Assembly (NCBI GenBank): GCA_015229165.1 | Contig: JADGCD010000082.1 | Location: 1 to 8,520 of the forward strand | Reading direction: 5' to 3' | Source of the DNA: Nitrospinota bacterium | GTDB lineage: Bacteria > Nitrospinota_A > UBA7883 > JADGGD01 | DNA length: 8,520 nt | Shown here: positions 1 to 6,102 of the stretch, one piece after another | Position numbering within the stretch: position 1 is the stretch's first letter | How the letters are laid out: each line of letters begins with the position of its first letter | Program-made: the position numbers and the translations under genes | Notes under the pieces: generated by a model | What the model saw: the letters and a program-made list of their open reading frames with translations, nothing else | Database searches by the model: none | Told to the model about the DNA's origin: nothing

Positions 1-623
1 TGGTCGATCTTCATGCTGTAGTTGGACATGAACGACATCCCCAACAGCCCCTCGTAAAGACCGTCGCGCCGGAATTCGGCCACGGTGGTCGGGACGAAGG
101 TGTCCTTCATCTCCCCCACCTCCACGGTGTCGAGGATCGTCTCGATGGCGGGCGCCGTCCCGCCGATTCCGCCGGCTAGCGAGAGCAACGCCCCCGACTT
201 GTCGCCCGACAATCCCAGTCGTTCCGACAGGGCATAGGAGATCATCGTCCCCGGCGCGCCGGTATCGAGAATCATGGGGGCGGTCACCTTTGCGTTGAAC
301 CGGACGTCGAGGATGATCCGACGGGCGGTCTCTTCCCACCGGCGGAACTTGACCGTATAGACCTTCGGTTTCCATTCCCCCGTCGGCCCGACGGGCGCCG
401 ACGCCCCCTCCCCCGCCGTCGCCTCCCGAACCGTCGACTTCGGGGTGGTCTTGGTGTACTCCCGCTCTTCGATTTTCTTCCGGTACTGCGGCGGGATGTC
501 GGCGTCGGAATCGCCGAAATGGACCACCCCCGCCTCGTCGGTCCAGGTGACATAGTCCCCGGCGTCAGCGCCAAAGGGCGCAAGCAGGAAAAGAAAGGTA
601 AAAATGAGGGCTACCTGTTTCAT
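1..623 (-). CDS. Secreted retropepsin-like aspartic protease with DUF4124-like N-terminus (partial, 3' end outside window)
   Basis: The reading frame opens at ATG 621-623 and stays open for 207 codons to the window edge, so the C-terminus is missing. GGAGG lies 5 bases before the ATG. Residues 1-21 form a signal peptide (Lys2, hydrophobic core LIFTFLFLLAP, ADA cleavage motif before Gly22), so the protein should be exported. Residues 23-48 (Y-V-T-W-T-D-E-A-G-V-V-H-F-G-D) resemble a DUF4124 domain. A low-complexity linker rich in Thr, Ala, Gly and Pro (about 57-82) precedes a retropepsin-type domain. That domain has an ILDTGAPGTMIS active-site loop, putative catalytic Asp120, a glycine-rich flap (LAGGIGG, 149-155) and the later hydrophobic-Gly motif GLLGMSFM (192-199). 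Such domains act as single-Asp subunits that dimerise. The substrate is unknown. It lies downstream of the tRNA on the same strand but behind a terminator. The fold assignment is fairly secure; peptidase activity is inferred. Confidence 0.8.
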   Translation of the reverse strand, partial: MKQVALIFTFLFLLAPFGADAGDYVTWTDEAGVVHFGDSDADIPPQYRKKIEEREYTKTTPKSTVREATAGEGASAPVGPTGEWKPKVYTVKFRRWEETARRIILDVRFNAKVTAPMILDTGAPGTMISYALSERLGLSGDKSGALLSLAGGIGGTAPAIETILDTVEVGEMKDTFVPTTVAEFRRDGLYEGLLGMSFMSNYSMKID

Positions 624-700
624 GCGTTCCTCCGTCGGTCAACTCTGCCACAGAGGAGGGACGCGGGCAACCGATCAGGACTTTGCAGTGAGGGTAAGGG

Positions 701-723
701 AATAAAATGGGCGCCAGCCCCAT
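701..723 (-). terminator. Possible weak terminator hairpin
   Basis: Read on the minus strand, ATGGG pairs with CCCAT around a 7-base loop (707-723), and TTTATT follows at once (706-701). It would back up the stronger terminator behind the tRNA and shield the protease gene. The stem is only 5 base pairs, so this is tentative. The rest of 624-781 holds only the Shine-Dalgarno site of the protease gene; no convincing promoter was found there. Confidence 0.25.
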
Positions 724-780
724 GATCGATCAGGGGGAGGCGGCGGAGACGCCGGATATTCGTGAGTACCGTGAGGAAGA

Positions 781-800
781 GAAAACACCCGCAAGGGTGT
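781..800 (-). terminator. Intrinsic terminator of the tRNA-Ala gene
   Basis: On the minus strand ACACCC (800-795), loop TTGC and GGGTGT (790-785) form a perfect 6-bp stem with a tetraloop, followed by TTTC then TCTTCC. The first stem base is also the last base of the encoded CCA end, so the hairpin abuts the tRNA directly. The T-run is short. Confidence 0.7.
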
Positions 801-875
801 GGTGGAGCCGAGGGGGATCGAACCCCTGGCCTCAGCAATGCGAATGCTGCGCTCTCCCAGCTGAGCTACGGCCCC
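800..875 (-). tRNA. tRNA-Ala, anticodon CGC
   Basis: The minus strand folds into a complete 76-base cloverleaf. The acceptor arm GGGGCCG/CGGCTCC has one G-U pair. The D arm is GCTC/GAGC. The anticodon stem CAGCA/TGCTG carries loop TTCGCAT, giving anticodon CGC, which reads the alanine codon GCG. The variable loop has 5 bases, the T arm AGGGG/CCCCT has loop TTCGATC, the discriminator base is A, and CCA is encoded. GCG is common in the genes here, fitting a dedicated CGC isoacceptor. It lies 61 bases downstream of fbp on the same strand but has its own candidate promoter. I saw no second copy of its 3' end in the window that would suggest use as an integration site. Confidence 0.97.
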
Positions 876-892
876 ATGCGAACGAAGCGGAA

Positions 893-920
893 ATACTACC
901 ATACCCGCACCGGCCATCAA
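893..920 (-). promoter_or_regulatory. Candidate promoter of tRNA-Ala
   Basis: On the minus strand TTGATG (920-915) and TAGTAT (898-893) are separated by 16 bases, each matching the sigma-70 consensus at four of six positions. The -10 box ends 17 bases before the mature tRNA 5' end, a sensible distance for a short processed leader. Read-through from fbp is also possible, as no terminator separates the two. Confidence 0.45.
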
Positions 921-936
921 ACGATTTTTCGCCGGG

Positions 937-1953
937 TCACCGCTTGCCGGTCAGGAACTCCCGGCACGTCTCGACGTCTTCCTTGCAGCCGATATAGAGG
1001 GGGACCCGCTGGTGCAATTCCGTGGGCTTGATGTCGAGGATGTCTTCAGCCTCGGCGATGGCGCCCCCTCCCGCCTGTTCGGCGATGTACGCAAGCGGCG
1101 CAGCCTCATAGAGGAGCCGTAGCTTCCCCTTCCCCGAATCGGCGTCGGCCGGGTACATGAAGACCCCCCCCTTGAGCAGGTTCCGGTGGAAGTCGGCCAC
1201 CAGCGAGCCGATATAGCGCAGGCCGTATCCGGCGCCCCCCGCCGACACCGGCGACTTGAAGTGGTCAACCATGCGCTGGACACGGGGGTCCCACTTGTGG
1301 CGGTTCCCCTCGTTGACCGAGTAGTAGGTCGAGCGCCGGGGCATCGTGATATCCGGATGGGAGAGAAGGAACTCGCCGATGGAGGGGTCAAGGGTGAAGC
1401 CATGAACCCCGTCCCCCGCCGCATAGACCATCATGGTGGACGATCCGTAGATGATGTAGCCCGCCCCCACCTGTGTGCGCCCCGGCTGGAGGAAATCGGC
1501 CAACGCCCCCTTCTGGGTCTCGGGGGTCACCCGCCGGTGAATGGAGAAGATGGTGCCGATGTTGACGTTGACGTCGATGTTCGACGAGCCGTCCAGCGGA
1601 TCGAAAGCCAGCGTATAACGCCCCCCCTGCGGATGCTTGTCGGGGATCGGGATCAGTTCGTCCACCTCCTCCGACGCCATGGCGCACAGGTACCCGGTAT
1701 GGTCCATTTTCTGGAAAATCACTTTGTCGGCGAAGTCGTCCAGTTTCTGGACCTCCTCCCCCTGCACGTTGACGTCGCCGGTCTTGCCGAGGACATCCAC
1801 CAACCCCGCCTTGTTCACCGCCCGGCTGATCACCTTCCCCGCGATGGAGAGCTCCGTCAGGAGTCCGGAGAAGTCGCCGGTCGCATCGGGAAAATGCTTC
1901 CGCTGGGTTTCCATGATGTGTTTGGTGATGGTGATGCCGAGACGTTCTGCCAT
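937..1953 (-). CDS. fbp: Fructose-1,6-bisphosphatase class I
   Basis: Cytosolic gluconeogenic enzyme that hydrolyses fructose 1,6-bisphosphate to fructose 6-phosphate and phosphate; it can also serve carbon fixation cycles. At 338 residues it has full length for class I. Visible metal and substrate motifs are MASEEVDE (92-99, with Glu95 and Glu96), FDPLDGSSNID (117-127, with Asp118 and Asp121 as metal ligands) and the C-terminal LLYEAAPLAYIAEQAGG (280-296, with Glu283 as a further ligand). The ATG at 1953 is preceded by AAGGAG at 11 bases, slightly long, and the N-terminus MAERLGITITKHI suits the family. It is transcribed divergently from the mtnP-hemL pair and runs towards the tRNA gene. I see no clear promoter in 1954-2045 on this strand. 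Identification is secure from the motifs alone. Confidence 0.97.
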   Translation of the reverse strand: MAERLGITITKHIMETQRKHFPDATGDFSGLLTELSIAGKVISRAVNKAGLVDVLGKTGDVNVQGEEVQKLDDFADKVIFQKMDHTGYLCAMASEEVDELIPIPDKHPQGGRYTLAFDPLDGSSNIDVNVNIGTIFSIHRRVTPETQKGALADFLQPGRTQVGAGYIIYGSSTMMVYAAGDGVHGFTLDPSIGEFLLSHPDITMPRRSTYYSVNEGNRHKWDPRVQRMVDHFKSPVSAGGAGYGLRYIGSLVADFHRNLLKGGVFMYPADADSGKGKLRLLYEAAPLAYIAEQAGGGAIAEAEDILDIKPTELHQRVPLYIGCKEDVETCREFLTGKR

Positions 1954-2054
1954 GACGTGCGACGCTCCTTGGGCGAAAAGCCTGGTACAAATGAGGGGGC
2001 CGATGCGGCCGGGAACCGTGCCCCCACTTTACCACATTCCCCCCCGGTCGCGGC

Positions 2055-2084
2055 TTGCGACGGCGGCGGCCGGTGTGCGATAGT
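2055..2084 (+). promoter_or_regulatory. Candidate promoter of mtnP-hemL
   Basis: TTGCGA (2055-2060) and GATAGT (2079-2084) are spaced by 18 bases, each matching sigma-70 boxes at four of six positions. Transcription would start near 2091, giving a leader of about 40 bases. The surrounding sequence is very GC-rich, so the match is only suggestive. Confidence 0.35.
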
Positions 2085-2132
2085 ACCGGCTGGTTTTTCC
2101 ACCCTGCGCCACGGCGTATCCACGGAGTTCAC

Positions 2133-2987
2133 ATGGCAATCGGTGTCATCGGGGGCAGCGGCCTCTATGAAATGGAAGGGATGACCGACGTCCGGTCCGA
2201 GAAGGTCGTCACCCCCTTCGGCCTTCCCTCCGACGAACTGGTCGTCGGCTCCCTTTCCGGGGTCGAGATGGTCTTCCTCCCCCGTCACGGACGGGGTCAC
2301 CGGCTCCTCCCCTCGGAGCTTCCCTTCCGGGCCAACATCTGGGCGCTCAAAAAATTGGGCGTCGACCGGATTGTCTCCGTCTCCGCCGTCGGCTCCTTGC
2401 GCAAGGAGATCGAACCGGGGCATGTGGTGATCGTCGACCAGTTCATCGACCGGACCCGGGGCCGCCAGCCGGAGTCGACCTTCTTCGGCGACGGCGTGGT
2501 GGCCCATCCCCCCTTCGCCGATCCGACCTGCCACCCCCTCGGCGACCTGCTGGCCGCCGCCAGCGAAAGCATCGGCTGGACCACCCATCGCGGGGGAACC
2601 TACGTCTGCATGGAAGGGCCGCTCTTCTCCACCCGGGCCGAGTCGCGCCTCTACCGGTCGTGGGGCGCCGACGTGATCGGCATGACCAACCTGCAGGAGG
2701 CCAAGCTGGCCCGCGAGGCGGAGATCTGCTACGCCACCATGGCCCTCTCCACCGACTACGACTGCTGGCACGAAGAGGACGTCACCATCGAGGCCATTCT
2801 CAAGATCGTCGCCGCCAACGTCGACCGGGCCAAGAGAACACTCCGGGCCGCGGCAGGCCCCATCGCCGCCGCCCCCCGCGCCTGCGGCTGCGGCTCGGCG
2901 CTGGCGGGAACCATCATCACCAACAGAGCCGTCATTCCGGCGGCCACGAAAGAGAAACTTTCGCTCATCATCGGAAAGTACCTGTAA
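2133..2987 (+). CDS. mtnP: S-methyl-5'-thioadenosine phosphorylase
   Basis: Member of the nucleoside phosphorylase family of trimeric enzymes (PNP/MTAP type). It cleaves 5'-methylthioadenosine with phosphate to adenine and 5-methylthioribose 1-phosphate, feeding methionine salvage. The 284 residues match the usual length. Visible motifs are the N-terminal phosphate loop IGGSGLY (6-12), LPRHGRGHR (49-57), SAVGSLR (84-90), CMEGPLFSTRAE (159-170), MTNLQEAKLAREAEICYA (184-201) and TDYDCWH (207-213). TDYDCW is typical of MTA-specific enzymes and argues against inosine/guanosine phosphorylase. The frame is open further upstream, but ATG 2133 has GGAG with a 5-base spacer and begins exactly at the family N-terminus. 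A Cys-Gly-Cys near the C-terminus (251-253) is unusual to my eye but of unknown meaning. It lies 6 bases ahead of hemL, so the two are probably co-transcribed. No mtnA is present in the window. Confidence 0.93.
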   Translation: MAIGVIGGSGLYEMEGMTDVRSEKVVTPFGLPSDELVVGSLSGVEMVFLPRHGRGHRLLPSELPFRANIWALKKLGVDRIVSVSAVGSLRKEIEPGHVVIVDQFIDRTRGRQPESTFFGDGVVAHPPFADPTCHPLGDLLAAASESIGWTTHRGGTYVCMEGPLFSTRAESRLYRSWGADVIGMTNLQEAKLAREAEICYATMALSTDYDCWHEEDVTIEAILKIVAANVDRAKRTLRAAAGPIAAAPRACGCGSALAGTIITNRAVIPAATKEKLSLIIGKYL

Positions 2988-2993
2988 CCAGCC

Positions 2994-4277
2994 ATGAGCA
3001 GATCGACCGACCTTTTCGAGCGGGCCAAACGGATCATCCCCGGCGGCGTCAACTCCCCCGTGCGGGCCTTCCGCTCGGTGGGGGGGCATCCCCCCTTCAT
3101 CGCCTCCGCCGACGGTTCGAAGATGACCGACGTCGACGGGAACATCTACATCGACTACGTCGGCTCCTGGGGGCCGATGATCCTGGGCCACAACCACCCG
3201 GCGGTGGTGGCCGCGGTGACCGAAGCCCTCTCCCACGGCGCCTCCTTCGGCGCGCCGACGCCGCTGGAAGTCGAAATGGCCGAGCTGGTGGTCGAGATGG
3301 TTCCGTCGGTGGAGGTGGTCCGGATGGTCAACTCCGGCACCGAAGCCACCATGAGCGCCATCCGGGTGGCCCGGGGCCACACCGGGCGCGACCGCATCCT
3401 GAAGTTCGACGGCTGCTACCATGGCCACGGCGACTCCCTGCTGGTGAAGGCCGGCTCCGGCGTCGAGACCCTTGGTCTGCCCGATTCCCCCGGCGTCCCG
3501 GCGGCGCTGGCGGCGTTGACGTTGACCCTCCCCTACAACGACCTCGACGCCGTGGAGAAGCTCTTCAACGAGCGGGGCCACGAGATCGCCTGCGTGATCG
3601 TCGAACCGGTCATCGGCAACATGGGGTGCATCCCCCCCCGCCCCGGCTATCTGGCGGGACTGCGCGCCCTTTGCACGAAGCACGGCGTGGTCCTGATCTT
3701 CGACGAAGTGATGACCGGCTTCCGGCTGGCCAAAGGGGGAGCGCAGGAGCGGTTCGGCGTCACCCCGGACATGACCACGCTGGGCAAGGTCATCGGCGGC
3801 GGCCTGCCGGTGGGCGCCTACGGCGGCAAACGGGAGATCATGGAGAAGGTGGCCCCTGCCGGGCCGATCTATCAGGCCGGGACGCTGTCAGGCAACCCCC
3901 TTGCCATGGCCGCCGGAATCGCCATGCTGACCGAACTGAAAAAGCCGGGGGTCTACGAGGCGCTGGAGGCCAAGACCAATACCCTGACCCACGGCCTGCG
4001 GGGGATCGCCGACCGGCTCGGGATCAAGGCCGCCTTTACCCAGGTCGGTTCGATGTTCACCCTCTTCTTCACCGACACGGTGGAGCGGGTCTTCGACGCC
4101 AACGACGCCCGCACCGCCGACACCGCCCGGTTCGGGAAATACCACGCCGGAATGCTGGCCCGGGGGATTTACCTGGCCCCGTCGCAGTTCGAAGCCGGGT
4201 TCATGAGCCTGGCCCACACCGACGACGACATCTGGAAGACCCTCGAAGCGGCGGAAGCAAGCCTCAAGAGCCTGTAG
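2994..4277 (+). CDS. hemL: Glutamate-1-semialdehyde 2,1-aminomutase
   Basis: PLP-dependent class III aminotransferase-fold enzyme that converts glutamate 1-semialdehyde to 5-aminolevulinate, completing the C5 route to haem and other tetrapyrroles. The 427 residues are full length. Motifs in order are IIPGGVNSPVRAFRSVGG (14-31), VGSWGPMILGHNHP (56-69), MVNSGTEATMSAIRVAR (111-127), FDGCYHGHGDSLL (138-150), LIFDEVMTGFR (234-244, Asp237 for the PLP pyridine nitrogen) and TTLGKVIGGGLPVGAYGG (261-278, Lys265 forming the PLP Schiff base). ATG 2994 follows the mtnP stop by 6 bases and has no good Shine-Dalgarno of its own; the nearest purine stretch, GGAAAG, lies inside the end of mtnP. Translational coupling is therefore likely. 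It converges on the thioredoxin-like gene, with 23 bases between the two stop codons and no clear terminator there. Confidence 0.97.
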   Translation: MSRSTDLFERAKRIIPGGVNSPVRAFRSVGGHPPFIASADGSKMTDVDGNIYIDYVGSWGPMILGHNHPAVVAAVTEALSHGASFGAPTPLEVEMAELVVEMVPSVEVVRMVNSGTEATMSAIRVARGHTGRDRILKFDGCYHGHGDSLLVKAGSGVETLGLPDSPGVPAALAALTLTLPYNDLDAVEKLFNERGHEIACVIVEPVIGNMGCIPPRPGYLAGLRALCTKHGVVLIFDEVMTGFRLAKGGAQERFGVTPDMTTLGKVIGGGLPVGAYGGKREIMEKVAPAGPIYQAGTLSGNPLAMAAGIAMLTELKKPGVYEALEAKTNTLTHGLRGIADRLGIKAAFTQVGSMFTLFFTDTVERVFDANDARTADTARFGKYHAGMLARGIYLAPSQFEAGFMSLAHTDDDIWKTLEAAEASLKSL

Positions 4278-4300
4278 CGCGTACGGGCGCCTTGCCTCTC

Positions 4301-4534
4301 CTAGCGAGCGAGCGCCTTCTTCACCGCCTCAGCCGTCGGGACGCTGCCGGAGAGGACGATCACGCCGTCGATGATGACGGCGGGGGTCAGTCGCACACCG
4401 AGTTTGGCGTATTCCCGAACGTCGAAGACATGCTCGACTTCCGCCTGGATACCCGTCTCCCGCACCACCTCGGCGACCACTTTCTCCGTCCCCATACAGC
4501 GGGCGCATCCGGGACCGGCGACGATAATCTTCAT
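4301..4534 (-). CDS. Small thioredoxin-fold redox protein of the ars/permease operon
   Basis: A 77-residue protein of the short thioredoxin-like family known from TM0996/MTH895 ('redox-active disulfide protein'). It begins with beta strand MKIIVAGPG, then CARC (Cys10, Cys13), the expected redox pair, and has the cis-proline context RLTPAVIIDG (48-57). It lacks the extra helices of full thioredoxin and a signal peptide, so it should act in the cytosol. The start is well supported: GGAG lies 7 bases before the ATG and abuts the permease stop codon TAG (4545-4547), so ribosomes ending the permease are well placed to start here. It is the last gene of the leftward arsR-permease operon. Family members often travel with DUF318 permeases and ArsR regulators. 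A role in reducing or handing a thiol-bound metalloid to the permease is inference. It is too short to be a typical ArsC arsenate reductase. Confidence 0.85.
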   Translation of the reverse strand: MKIIVAGPGCARCMGTEKVVAEVVRETGIQAEVEHVFDVREYAKLGVRLTPAVIIDGVIVLSGSVPTAEAVKKALAR

Positions 4535-4544
4535 GATTCGTCTC

Positions 4545-5588
4545 CTACAGAATAAAATTACCGAAGAGCCATCCCATGACCGTCCCCGACAGCATGACCG
4601 TCGGAACGTAGATCAACGCTTTCTTCAGGCCGAAAACACGGGCGATGGCCAGCCAGTTGGGGAGGCTCAGGCCGGGGCCGGTCAGCAGCAACGCCAGCGC
4701 AGGCCCCTCCCCCATCCCCAGTTTCATCAGAGTATCGACGAAGGGCGCCTCGGTCATGGTGGCGAAATAGGTGACGCTCCCGATCATCGTGGCGACGAAC
4801 GACGCCTGCAACGAGTTCCCCCCCAACCATTCGCGTATCCACTCTTCGGGGAGAACCGCCCCCACGATCCCGACGAGGAATACCCCGCCCAGCAGGAGCG
4901 GAAAGATAGTCCGGACGAACCACCACGTCTCCCGCATCCACGCCGCCAGCCGCTCACGCGAAAAGACGGCCAGCGCATATCCGGCGACCGCAAGAGTCGC
5001 CACCGCCCAGACCGCCAGCTTCATCCAATACGGCCCCGACTGGACCAGATAGTTGGGCGCCAGCAACGACCCCACCAGTAGCAGGATCAGGATCGCCTCC
5101 TGCTTCGACATGATCTTCTTGCCGGAGGGAGCTGCGGATAGGGTCTGGGCGCTCTCTTCACTTCGGAAGGCGTAGCTCATCACCATGCCGACGACGACCG
5201 CCATCAGCAGGGCCGCCACCACGCGGGCTCCGGCCATTTCGATCCCGATGATGTTGCCGGTATAGACAAGGGCGAGGATGTTCGTCGCCGGGGCGACCCA
5301 GAGAACGATGAAGGCGGCGCCGATCCCGGCCCCGCTATAGTAGAGCCCGCTGGCTACCGGGATGACGGTGCAGGAACAGGCGGCCACAAAGAAGCTCGAA
5401 AAGGCCGCCAGTGTGAACGATTTGATTTTGCGCGCCTGCGCGCCGAGATGGTCGAGCACCGTTTCCCGGTCGATGAAAGTGACCATGGCCCCCGCCAAAA
5501 GGAAGGCCGGAACCAGACAGGTGACCGTATGGGTCGCCACATAGTCGTAGAGCGCCGCCAATCCGGCGAGAAGCAGTTCGGAAAGCAT
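4545..5588 (-). CDS. ArsP/DUF318-family permease, probable organoarsenical or arsenite exporter
   Basis: A 347-residue inner-membrane protein of the DUF318 permease family (PF03773), which includes ArsP. ArsP proteins export trivalent methylated and aromatic arsenicals; others in the family are uncharacterised. About eight hydrophobic segments are visible in two halves, split by a hydrophilic stretch (141-163). The first half carries the hallmark FVAACSCTVIPVASGLYYSG (67-86) with Cys71 and Cys73, then APATNILALV (99-108). The second half has the related MTEAPFVDTL (278-287) and LTGPGLSLPNWLAI (302-315). The frame stays open upstream to 5822, inside the regulator gene. ATG 5588 is preferred because GGAGGAGG precedes it and the protein starts with a plausible first helix. 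It lies 20 bases after the arsR stop. Substrate is inferred from neighbours; the family call is firm, but arsP as a name would overstate it. Confidence 0.88.
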   Translation of the reverse strand: MLSELLLAGLAALYDYVATHTVTCLVPAFLLAGAMVTFIDRETVLDHLGAQARKIKSFTLAAFSSFFVAACSCTVIPVASGLYYSGAGIGAAFIVLWVAPATNILALVYTGNIIGIEMAGARVVAALLMAVVVGMVMSYAFRSEESAQTLSAAPSGKKIMSKQEAILILLLVGSLLAPNYLVQSGPYWMKLAVWAVATLAVAGYALAVFSRERLAAWMRETWWFVRTIFPLLLGGVFLVGIVGAVLPEEWIREWLGGNSLQASFVATMIGSVTYFATMTEAPFVDTLMKLGMGEGPALALLLTGPGLSLPNWLAIARVFGLKKALIYVPTVMLSGTVMGWLFGNFIL

Positions 5589-5608
5589 GGTCGCCTCCTC
5601 CGTTCTCT

Positions 5609-5938
5609 TTACCGCATGGAGTCCAGCCGCCCTTCGGCCTCCTCTTTGGCCATGTCGGCCAGCAACTGCGTCACGTCGTGGGCGTGGGGGGAGCCGATGC
5701 GGTAGAAGACCTGCGTCCCCCGCCGCCGGTCGATGATGAGCCCCACCTCCTTGAGCGCCGTCAGATGCCGGGAGACCGTCGAAAGGTCGGCGTCTACCAG
5801 TCCCTTCAGTTCGCAGACGCACCGTTCCCCCTCGGCGATCTGGTCGAGCAGGAAGAGCCGGGTGGGGTGGGAGAGCGCCTTGGCGATCCGGCTTTGGGCC
5901 TCGTACTTCCCCGACATTGACCTCTCATCGTTTCGCAT
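5609..5938 (-). CDS. ArsR-family repressor of the permease operon
   Basis: A 109-residue winged-helix regulator of the ArsR/SmtB family. These bind DNA as dimers and let go when a metal or metalloid binds. Helix 1 begins near QSRIAKALSHPTRLFLLDQI (15-34). The metalloid box ERCVCEL (38-44) places Cys40 and Cys42 at the classical arsenic/antimony site of helix 3. The recognition helix is DLSTVSRHLTALKEVGLI (51-68), followed by wing RRRGTQVFYRI (71-81). ATG 5938 is chosen because GGGAGG precedes it by 7 bases; the in-frame ATG at 5917 has a poorly spaced site. It is the first gene of the leftward operon and is expected to repress itself through the inverted repeat at 5965-5988. The CVC box supports As(III)/Sb(III) sensing, but some CVC-box members sense other ions. 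Confidence 0.92.
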   Translation of the reverse strand: MRNDERSMSGKYEAQSRIAKALSHPTRLFLLDQIAEGERCVCELKGLVDADLSTVSRHLTALKEVGLIIDRRRGTQVFYRIGSPHAHDVTQLLADMAKEEAEGRLDSMR

Positions 5939-5964
5939 CGGCTCGCCTCCCTGTTCATACTTGT

Positions 5965-5988
5965 AATATTGCGCAAATACGCAATATT
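5965..5988. promoter_or_regulatory. ArsR operator: 9-6-9 perfect inverted repeat
   Basis: AATATTGCG (5965-5973) and its exact complement CGCAATATT (5980-5988) flank the 6-base spacer CAAATA. Size and position suit binding by an ArsR/SmtB dimer. It covers the -10 box, the whole spacer and the last base of the -35 box of the leftward promoter, so bound repressor would exclude RNA polymerase. Confidence 0.8.
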
Positions 5989-5993
5989 GTCAA
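5965..5993 (-). promoter_or_regulatory. Promoter of the leftward arsR-permease-thioredoxin operon
   Basis: On the minus strand a perfect -35 box TTGACA (5993-5988) is followed after 17 bases by AATATT (5970-5965), four of six to the -10 consensus. Transcription would start near 5958, giving a leader of roughly 20 bases that contains GGGAGG before ATG 5938. The operator fills the spacer and the -10 box. Confidence 0.75.
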
Positions 5994-6066
5994 TTCAGCG
6001 GGCTATGCCGCACTCCGTTGTTATTTATGCGTTTTTCGTTATGACCACCGTTATGCCCCCATCCAA

Positions 6067-6095
6067 TTGACGATATATTACGCTTAGCGTATATT
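6067..6095 (+). promoter_or_regulatory. Promoter of the rightward arsR-acr3 operon, apparently leaderless
   Basis: TTGACG (6067-6072) and TATATT (6090-6095) each match the sigma-70 boxes at five of six positions and are spaced by exactly 17 bases. The -10 box ends 7 bases before the start codon at 6103, so the predicted transcription start falls on or next to the ATG. Confidence 0.75.
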
Positions 6096-6098
6096 ACG
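6074..6098. promoter_or_regulatory. Candidate operator of the rightward arsR-acr3 operon
   Basis: TATATTACG occurs twice as a direct repeat (6074-6082 and 6090-6098). Overlapping dyads are TACGC-TTA-GCGTA (6079-6091) and CGTA-TAT-TACG (6088-6098). All lie between or on the -35 and -10 boxes. The core ATATTACG differs by one base from the ATATTGCG half-site of the leftward operator, which supports recognition by a related ArsR protein. Confidence 0.6.
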
Positions 6099-6102
6099 AT
6101 GC

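Noticed and set aside
1186..2184. Open frame of 332 codons on the plus strand
   Set aside because: It is antisense to fbp, which is secure by motif; the translation is compositionally biased and matches no family I know.
1857..3683. Long open frame of 608 codons on the minus strand
   Set aside because: It lies antisense to mtnP and hemL and overlaps the start of fbp. Its translation is low-complexity, rich in Gly, Asp and His, typical of a GC-rich shadow frame.
4278..4314. GGCGC/GCGCC inverted repeat between the convergent hemL and thioredoxin-like genes
   Set aside because: The loop is about 19 bases, one arm lies inside the coding sequence, and only TTCTTC follows, so it is not a convincing terminator.
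2660..4555. Long open frame of 631 codons on the plus strand
   Set aside because: It overlaps mtnP and hemL in another frame and yields Arg/Gly/Pro-rich sequence with no recognisable domain.
5589..5822. N-terminal extension of the permease up to 5822
   Set aside because: This part overlaps the arsR gene in another frame. The Shine-Dalgarno GGAGGAGG and first membrane helix support ATG 5588.
6037..6055. Short direct repeat CGTTATG (6037-6043 and 6049-6055) between the two ars promoters
   Set aside because: Seven bases repeated once in AT-richer intergenic sequence can occur by chance, and it overlaps neither promoter.
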